Source: Phylloscopus collybita (lineage: Eukaryota; Chordata; Aves; Passeriformes; Phylloscopidae). From it: a DNA stretch of 64,000 nt. Positions within the stretch are counted from its first letter, which is position 1. Every line of letters begins with the position of its first letter. Both the position numbers and the translations under genes were made by a program. The stretch is from NCBI GenBank assembly GCA_027886175.1, contig JAJNNQ010000075.1:81199001-81263000 (forward strand), in the 5' to 3' direction. Shown here one piece after another: positions 58,390-64,000 of this stretch. Below the pieces are notes generated by a model. The model saw only the letters and a program-made list of their open reading frames with translations. It was not told the DNA's origin and ran no database searches.

Positions 58390-59655
58390 GCTTGAAGCAG
58401 CCTCAAAGTCACAGGCACTGGTTCTTTGGGGGACTTTAATATCTTGGCATCTGCTGGAGAAGCAAGACAGCAAAGCACAAAGAAAGCATTGATGGCTTTC
58501 TGATGTGGGTAGCTGAGGATTCCACAAGGATCAGCTTTATACTGACAAACAGCTAAAGGCCTTATTGGGGATGTGAAAGTTGGGGGCAGCCTTGGCTGTA
58601 GCAGCTATGACTGTGGAGCTCAGTATCAGGGGAGGAAGATGCAGAGCAGCAAGATTGTAACCAAGGACAACAGGAGAGTTAACTTTAGCCTCTTAAGGGA
58701 TCATCTGGGAGCAATGCCATGAGAGCAGGTCCTGCAGGGAAGAGGGTCTCAAGACACTGGTTCCAAGGTTCACTTCCTCCCAACTCAAGAATGTCACTTT
58801 TCTCTCACAACATCCTCATAGGTAAATCAGGAAGCATGGACTGGATGAGTGGACAGAAAGCTGAATTGAAAACTGGCTGAACAGCAGATCCCAGAGAGAA
58901 GTAATCAGTATCATAGCATCTTCTTGGAGACCTGTCCTTACAGGTGTTCCTCAGGATTTAATACTTTAACTTATTCACCAATGAGTTGGATGAAGGGGCA
59001 GAGGCCTCCTCAGCAAGTTCACCGATGGCACAAAGCTGGGAGGAGTGGCCAATACCCCAGAGAGCTGTGCAGCCCCTCAGAGGGACCTCAACAGGTTGGA
59101 GAGATGGGCAGAGTGGAATCTTCTGAAATTCAGCAAAGGAAAATGCAGGGTCCTGCACCTGGGGGAAGAACAACCCCAAGCACAAGCACCAGCTGAGCTT
59201 CTGGAGCAAGTCCAGTGGACAGTCACAAAGATGATTAAGGACCTGGAGTACGTCACTTACAAGGGAAGACTGAGGGAGCTGGGCCTGCTCAGTCTGCAGA
59301 AGAGACAGCATGTAAGTGTCTGTAAGGGCCTATAAGTGTCTGAAGAGAGGGTATCAAGAGGATGCATCCAGGTTCTTCTTGGTGGTGCCAAGCACCAAGA
59401 GGTGCAGAAACTAATGCACAGAAAGTTCCACCTGAACCTGAGGAAGAATTTCTTTACTGTGTGGGTGACCAAGCACTGAACAGACTGCCCAAGGAGGCTG
59501 TGGAGTGTCCCTCACTGGAGATACTCAAGAACTACCTGAACACAGTCTGGTGTGATGAGTTCTAGGATGACCCTGGTTGAGCACAGAGGTTGGACTAGGT
59601 GATCTGCTGTGGTGCCTTCCAGATTTACCCATTCTGTGTCTGTGTTTCTGTGATT
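58390..59655 (+). mobile_element. CR1 LINE fragment, sense, with internal deletions
   Basis: In order it encodes remnants of the CR1 ORF2 endonuclease end (a GDFN-type motif near 58433, then GLIGDVKVGGSLGC near 58558). Next come the inter-domain part (NRRVNF-type, about 58670), the reverse-transcriptase segment around FINDLDEGA-like and FADDTK-like positions (58970-59040), and the RLERWAE...KGKCRVLHLG region (59090-59165). The 3' untranslated region ends in CCATTCTGTGTCTGTGTTTC. The stretch between the endonuclease end and reverse transcriptase is much shorter than in full CR1, so large deletions occurred. Frameshifts and stops are frequent; the copy is dead. Confidence 0.93.
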
Positions 59656-60276
59656 TTGTTTTTTAAAAGTGTAATGCTTTGTCAGGATATCCACATTATT
59701 CCTAGACAAGATTTAAATGGCATGTTTACTTAAAACAGAGATCTGCACTAACAGAACAAAGATACAAACTGCCTAAAAGAAAAATAAATTTCTAGGGCTG
59801 CTGCTAACAATTTATTGTTATAAGCATTTGAGGTTTACTAATTAGTCTCGAAAGTTTGTCTCTGATCTGTCATGCTCAGGAGAACTGCCAGAGCTCTGCT
59901 TTAGCTTTCTGCCATTTTTGACTGCAAATATCAGAGACATAGGGCAGACTCAGCCAATAGTGGGCAGGGTCTCCTATTTCAATTGCTTTTGATTTTTGTC
60001 TGCTGTGACTGGGCAATGAAAGACCTCATGGTCCTGTAAAGTATTAAGACATCTTCCTTTGTCAGCCTTCGAATATCTTCATTAACATTTCAATCACATC
60101 TCTTAATTAACATATTCCCAGCAGACTTCAGGCTACTTTTCTTTTTCAGAAGCCTCTAAAGATGCATGGGTAAAATTGCACATTTAATGTAACATAGAGA
60201 ATAGTAAGTACAGTGTTCTGCACGTGAACCTATTGCTATTTGCTCTCTGCAGACAATATATAAAGGGGAAGGTGAT
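59656..60276. other. Short stretch without a recognised gene between CR1 and LTR
   Basis: AT-rich, with short frames only. If the neighbouring LTR is bounded as proposed, its left target-site copy would be GGTGAT at 60271-60276. Confidence 0.5.
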
Positions 60277-60841
60277 TGTAGAGGGTGATTCTTGGAATGG
60301 AGAGCTTAAGCTAAGAAACACCTTCTTCCCTGAAAACAGATTGTTGGATCTTTATTTCCAAATAATGGGATGGGACTGCCAGGAGATGTTCCTTGAGCTT
60401 TATTGGAACATCAGCCTCAGTACAGGGTGAGACAATTGAAAGATGACAACAGCTCACCTCTTGCCAACAGCAGCCAGAATTCTCTGTGTTACAAGGCCTT
60501 TTGAAAGTTTTCTAACCAATAGAAAATTGTTAAGAGCTTACAGGCATCTGCATAAACCAATCATTAAAACTACACATATACCTTATATCTAAAAATAAGT
60601 GCTTGTTTCATAATTTTTGCTATTCAGGATTTTTTTATACCCTTCTATAAACAAAGCACAGAGCCTCATTATTAATATTTTCTATTATCTTGCTCAACAT
60701 ATTTTTCTACTTGCTAAGGCCTAAATCTACAAAATGCAAAAACATTGTCTTACTGTTCTATGTCCTCATTCTGGTATCTTTTTAACTCTAGGCCTACATC
60801 TGCACTGCTATGAAAGCTTTCTGCTTTTTCTATTTCTCACA
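60277..60841 (-). mobile_element. LTR of an endogenous retrovirus, antisense, probable 3' LTR
   Basis: Read on the minus strand the block begins TGTGAGAAATAG directly after a polypurine tract and ends CCCTCTACA, giving TG...CA termini over 565 bp. AATAAA occurs on the minus strand at 60404-60399 and again at 60356-60351, in the last third as expected for R. The flanks 60271-60276 and 60842-60847 do not match. This fits a 3' LTR still joined to internal sequence on its right rather than a solo LTR. Decayed; family not assigned. Confidence 0.55.
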
Positions 60842-60853
60842 ATTCCCCCTCTT
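60842..60853 (-). other. Retroviral polypurine tract
   Basis: AAGAGGGGGAAT on the minus strand abuts the TGTGAG LTR start. This is where plus-strand DNA synthesis would be primed in a retrovirus, and it supports both the LTR boundary and its orientation. Confidence 0.6.
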
Positions 60854-61210
60854 GGTATAATCACAAAGAAACCCTCACGGTTCTTTTATTTTAGAATATA
60901 CTAGTCAGGAACATATATTCTAATAAACTAAGTGATGCTCTTGGGAATTTCACTGCTTATATTCTTTTCATAATTGAACAGTCATTAGCATAGATTTGGC
61001 CCAGTAAATGAGGCCTTTCCCAAAAATTTCTTGGGCAAAATTTGGGAGCCAGCAAAAAGCAAGGGCTTGTTCTCCACTTTTCCCCACTTGGTAGTTTAAT
61101 TATTAGCAGGCTGTCTTGCAGATAAGAGAACTTAGCAATAGGAAAGGGTCCAGACTGTGTCAGCTAACATGGGAACAAGAAAACAAGCCCTAGCACTAAT
61201 CAGTTTACTC
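60854..61210 (-). mobile_element. Possible remnant of ERV internal region
   Basis: By position (upstream of the polypurine tract on the minus strand) this should be the end of the provirus interior. I see no surviving gag, pol or env frame, and the length of the remnant is unknown. The end given is arbitrary. Confidence 0.25.
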
Positions 61211-61431
61211 TCAGAAATGTAGCCACAACGTTCCAGCATTTTAGTGCAAATAGCATCAGTGGATGACAGTTATTTATCTGAACATCATCCTTTGCATGAC
61301 TAAGTAGCTTTCAGCCCAGGAGGCTACTTCTTTGGTTTACAATGTGATCTCTGACACTGATTTGTTATCTCAGGTAGTTTCCTTTGTGGGCAGGAGCTAT
61401 TTAAAGAGAAAATCACGGCTGGTGCACTTCT

Positions 61432-61695
61432 ATGATCTCTTGGAGCAAACCTCAGATGCACTTGAAGCCACATGAGCACTTGAAGCATCTGGTGCTGCAT
61501 GAAAACCTTACCTGTTCAACATCACTGCACCTTGCAGTAACAAATAGCTTCTCTGAAAAAAAAAATCACTTACGAGTTGCCTTTGAGCATTTAACAGAAG
61601 GCTTGTTACAGAAGGACTTTCAATTCTGTGATATTGATCTGGAAGTTGTAGGACACCATTTCTAATATTAAACAAGTAAAAAAAAAAAAAAAAAA
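61432..61695 (+). pseudogene. Possible retrocopy-like end: open frame, ATTAAA, A tract
   Basis: A 77-codon frame ends at 61663-61665. It is followed within a few bases by ATTAAA (about 61668) and, about 10 bases later, by an A run to 61695. That is the order expected of a processed transcript copied into the genome, but the implied 3' untranslated region is far too short and the protein is not recognised. It could be chance. Confidence 0.15.
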
Positions 61696-64000
61696 CCAAA
61701 AAACCCCAAAAGGGGTAAAAAAATTACAATCAAGCATATTTTCTTTTTATTTTCAAATATTTGTGCAAAGATTTGATTATATATTTCCTAAATATCAGTA
61801 GGATTTGTGATGCAGCTGAAACCTTGTGAGAAGTTGTATGAATACTTATAAATGCCAAATGACTTGATATTAAATAGGATGCAAAAACCTTCCCCCACAC
61901 CTACCTCTCACCAGAAGTAGACTGAAAAGAATCTTAAAATGCTAAGAAATCAATTTATTTTATTGGTTTTGACCTTTCTTCTTTCCTCATTGTCTTGTTT
62001 CTGCATTTGTAATTTAAATACAATACAGTAGAAAAGGTAGGATTATCAGAACAGATCTGTGTAAAAAAGGAAATTAATTTAGAATGAAAACGAAGACCAT
62101 TCCTTACTAGAACAAATTAAATGTTTGAGACAGAGGCCTGGCTACATGTAGATATGTCTGGTACAGCAGGCATGAGAAGAAGGAGCATGGCTGTTGCAGA
62201 AAGCAAGCAGGAGCAGCAAACACATGTATAGCGGTGAAACAACAATAGATGTACCATGGAAAAAGCAGGACCAGACTCCTGTCCATGAACAGATGCTGAA
62301 ACAGAAATGAACTTTGCAGCAAAGGCAAACAGTGCCAAAACTGAAGTCCTGTGGACAAAAGGGCAGAAATCCAAATAAAATCAGCATCTCATTCTGATAC
62401 ACCCACTGTGCCTCCAGAGTAGCCATAAAGGGGCATTGCTCATCAGGCTTAGTTTATAGTTTATCATGATGGAATAAAAATATAAATAAAAAAGCTTAAT
62501 TTATGCATTTGGACTGCAATATTCACAACCTCAGCTGATGTGTTTCAGTGTACAGCATCCTCAGCTGATATGTCCATCTAGGTCCTGTTTTCTGAGCCAT
62601 CAGATAATGTTGAATTTTCGTAAGTACAGGGTAGAACATGAGTCATGTTATAGTAATTGACAAAGTTTCCACCAGCTTCAGGGATATTACATGTTTACAA
62701 CCACTGTTTCACACTTTTTTCTTTTTTAACCTGATCTATTGTTTTTACAGATACAAGGGTTTAACATTGGAGAATGTTGATTCAATTGCCTCAAACATTT
62801 TCTGGAATATATAGATTTTTTTTTATACAAGATTTTTTAAATACTTCATTTTGACAAGGTCAAATAACCTTGTCAAAGCAACTGGTTTGTTTTTTGATTT
62901 TATGAAACTTTATTGCACCCAACAAAAACCTCATTATCCATAGCTGGTTTTATAAAAGTTAAAACATGTCCAAAAGAAATTCTCTACTCTTAACTAAATT
63001 AAGCACATTATGGGACTACTTGGGTATTTCTGAAGTGAAATTATTTGGAAATGTCATATTGAGAGAATTTGCAACTTTATACCCCAATTTGAGATGAAAG
63101 GCAGTTTTGAACTAGACAGAAGACTGAGAATACCAGGTAGCTCTTCCTCTCACATCAAACTTCAAGGACTCTGGGAAAATCAAAAATTCATTTCACGTTA
63201 TTTAGACTTCAATGCAATTGTCCATGGCTCATACAAGATACTTCTTTCGAATCAGTATCCATACTGAAGAGCTGCTTTCCTCACTGTCAGTTGCAGCAAT
63301 TATTCCCCTTGCAGCTTCACACCTGCCCAGTGCTAACCTTCAGATTTGTCAAGGCAAAACAACACCTGGTGGAAAGGAAGCTACCAAAATATTCTAAAAA
63401 AATATGCTGTCACACAGTTTACAAAGCTAGTGGTAGAGGCAGTGACAGGGAAAAAAAAAAATGCTTTCCATTCTAAGCACTTCCAGAGCCCTACAGTTGG
63501 AATGTAAATGAGGAGACTGCTCCAAACTTGCAGAGCTACTGTCACTGTCTAATTGCAACCATCTAACTCTGTGGCAACATTTGGGCATTATTCTTCGTGT
63601 CTGGAAGTTGAAACGGGGAAGAGCATGTGCAAAGCTCAGTGTTATCAAGTCTGACTTACAGACTATGAATACTCTGTGTTGGGTACAAAGTAGCCCTTGG
63701 GCAGAAGAATGACTTTCACATATATACATCTTCTTCTTCATTCGTAAGTGCTTCCTTTCCTTCCAGCAGGAGGTTGTAACTTGCACTTTTGCTATAGAAT
63801 TATTTGATGTATTTGGTATTCAGTCTCTTTTACGTCAGGCAAACACTCCCTTATACACAGAAGCATACCATTAAGGACTTCTGGAATTTTTGGTGAAAGG
63901 AAAGGATATGAAATTATGTCCTGTTACTTTTTCTCTTCCTTTAAACTGCCTATAAAGAAACAAGAGCTCAGTCCAAGACAACACTGCTCATTGTGACAGT
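61696..64000. other. Stretch without a recognised gene
   Basis: Overlapping minus-strand frames at 62107-62426 are Cys/Phe/Leu-rich in three phases at once, which points to composition, not coding. A 119-codon minus-strand frame at 63427-63786 is unrecognised. CCTCAGCTGAT occurs twice at 62528 and 62559. No named repeat. Confidence 0.5.

Noticed and set aside
62107..62426. Three overlapping minus-strand frames rich in Cys, Phe and Leu
   Set aside because: Simultaneous openness in three phases reflects low stop-codon density, not coding.
1..64000. tRNA, rRNA, CRISPR array, operon or phage-type structures
   Set aside because: No regularly spaced direct repeats, cloverleaf or ribosomal RNA sequence was seen, and the DNA is clearly vertebrate.

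Overview
The window looks like avian nuclear DNA, probably from a songbird. It is AT-rich, non-operonic, rich in homopolymers and microsatellites, and carries several CR1 LINE fragments. These show CR1 endonuclease/reverse-transcriptase protein remnants and the CR1 3' end with a TTCTGTGATT-type octamer tail. There are also several long terminal repeats (LTRs) of endogenous retroviruses of the kind common in bird genomes. The species call is inference from repeat types; nothing names the organism directly.

Layout. 1-5.1 kb is AT-rich single-copy-looking DNA with an A33 tract, a trinucleotide cluster and a T/G-only tract. 5.1-9.3 kb holds an LTR-like block with an AATAAA signal, and an older LTR-derived fragment followed by a CA-rich tract. 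11.1-15.7 kb is the most repeat-dense part: an antisense CR1, a 725-bp solo LTR with a perfect 5-bp target-site duplication that contains a G-quadruplex run and a four-copy 22-bp minisatellite, then a very old antisense CR1. 15.7-29.5 kb is mostly unannotated AT-rich DNA with a few palindromes and one cluster of CAATTG motifs. 29.5-32.2 kb holds the best coding candidate: two GC-elevated open segments with plausible splice sites and matching phase, plus a possible short terminal exon, on the + strand. 35.8-39.5 kb has two CR1 fragments, a perfect 16-bp hairpin and simple repeats. 41-42.9 kb has a cluster of very long A/T tracts. Around 47.5 kb is a CpG-containing segment with strong splice-like edges but no open frame. 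53.9-54.2 kb is an antisense LTR with a clear TATA box. 58.4-59.7 kb is a sense CR1 fragment, and 60.3-60.9 kb is an antisense LTR with an adjacent polypurine tract.

No known protein-coding gene, rRNA, tRNA or CRISPR array could be identified. The simplest reading is an intergenic region or long intron. I found no convincing new multi-gene system. The items most worth checking are the phase-matched exon pair (29563-31019), the splice-flanked segment at 47467-47756, and the G4/minisatellite-bearing solo LTR.
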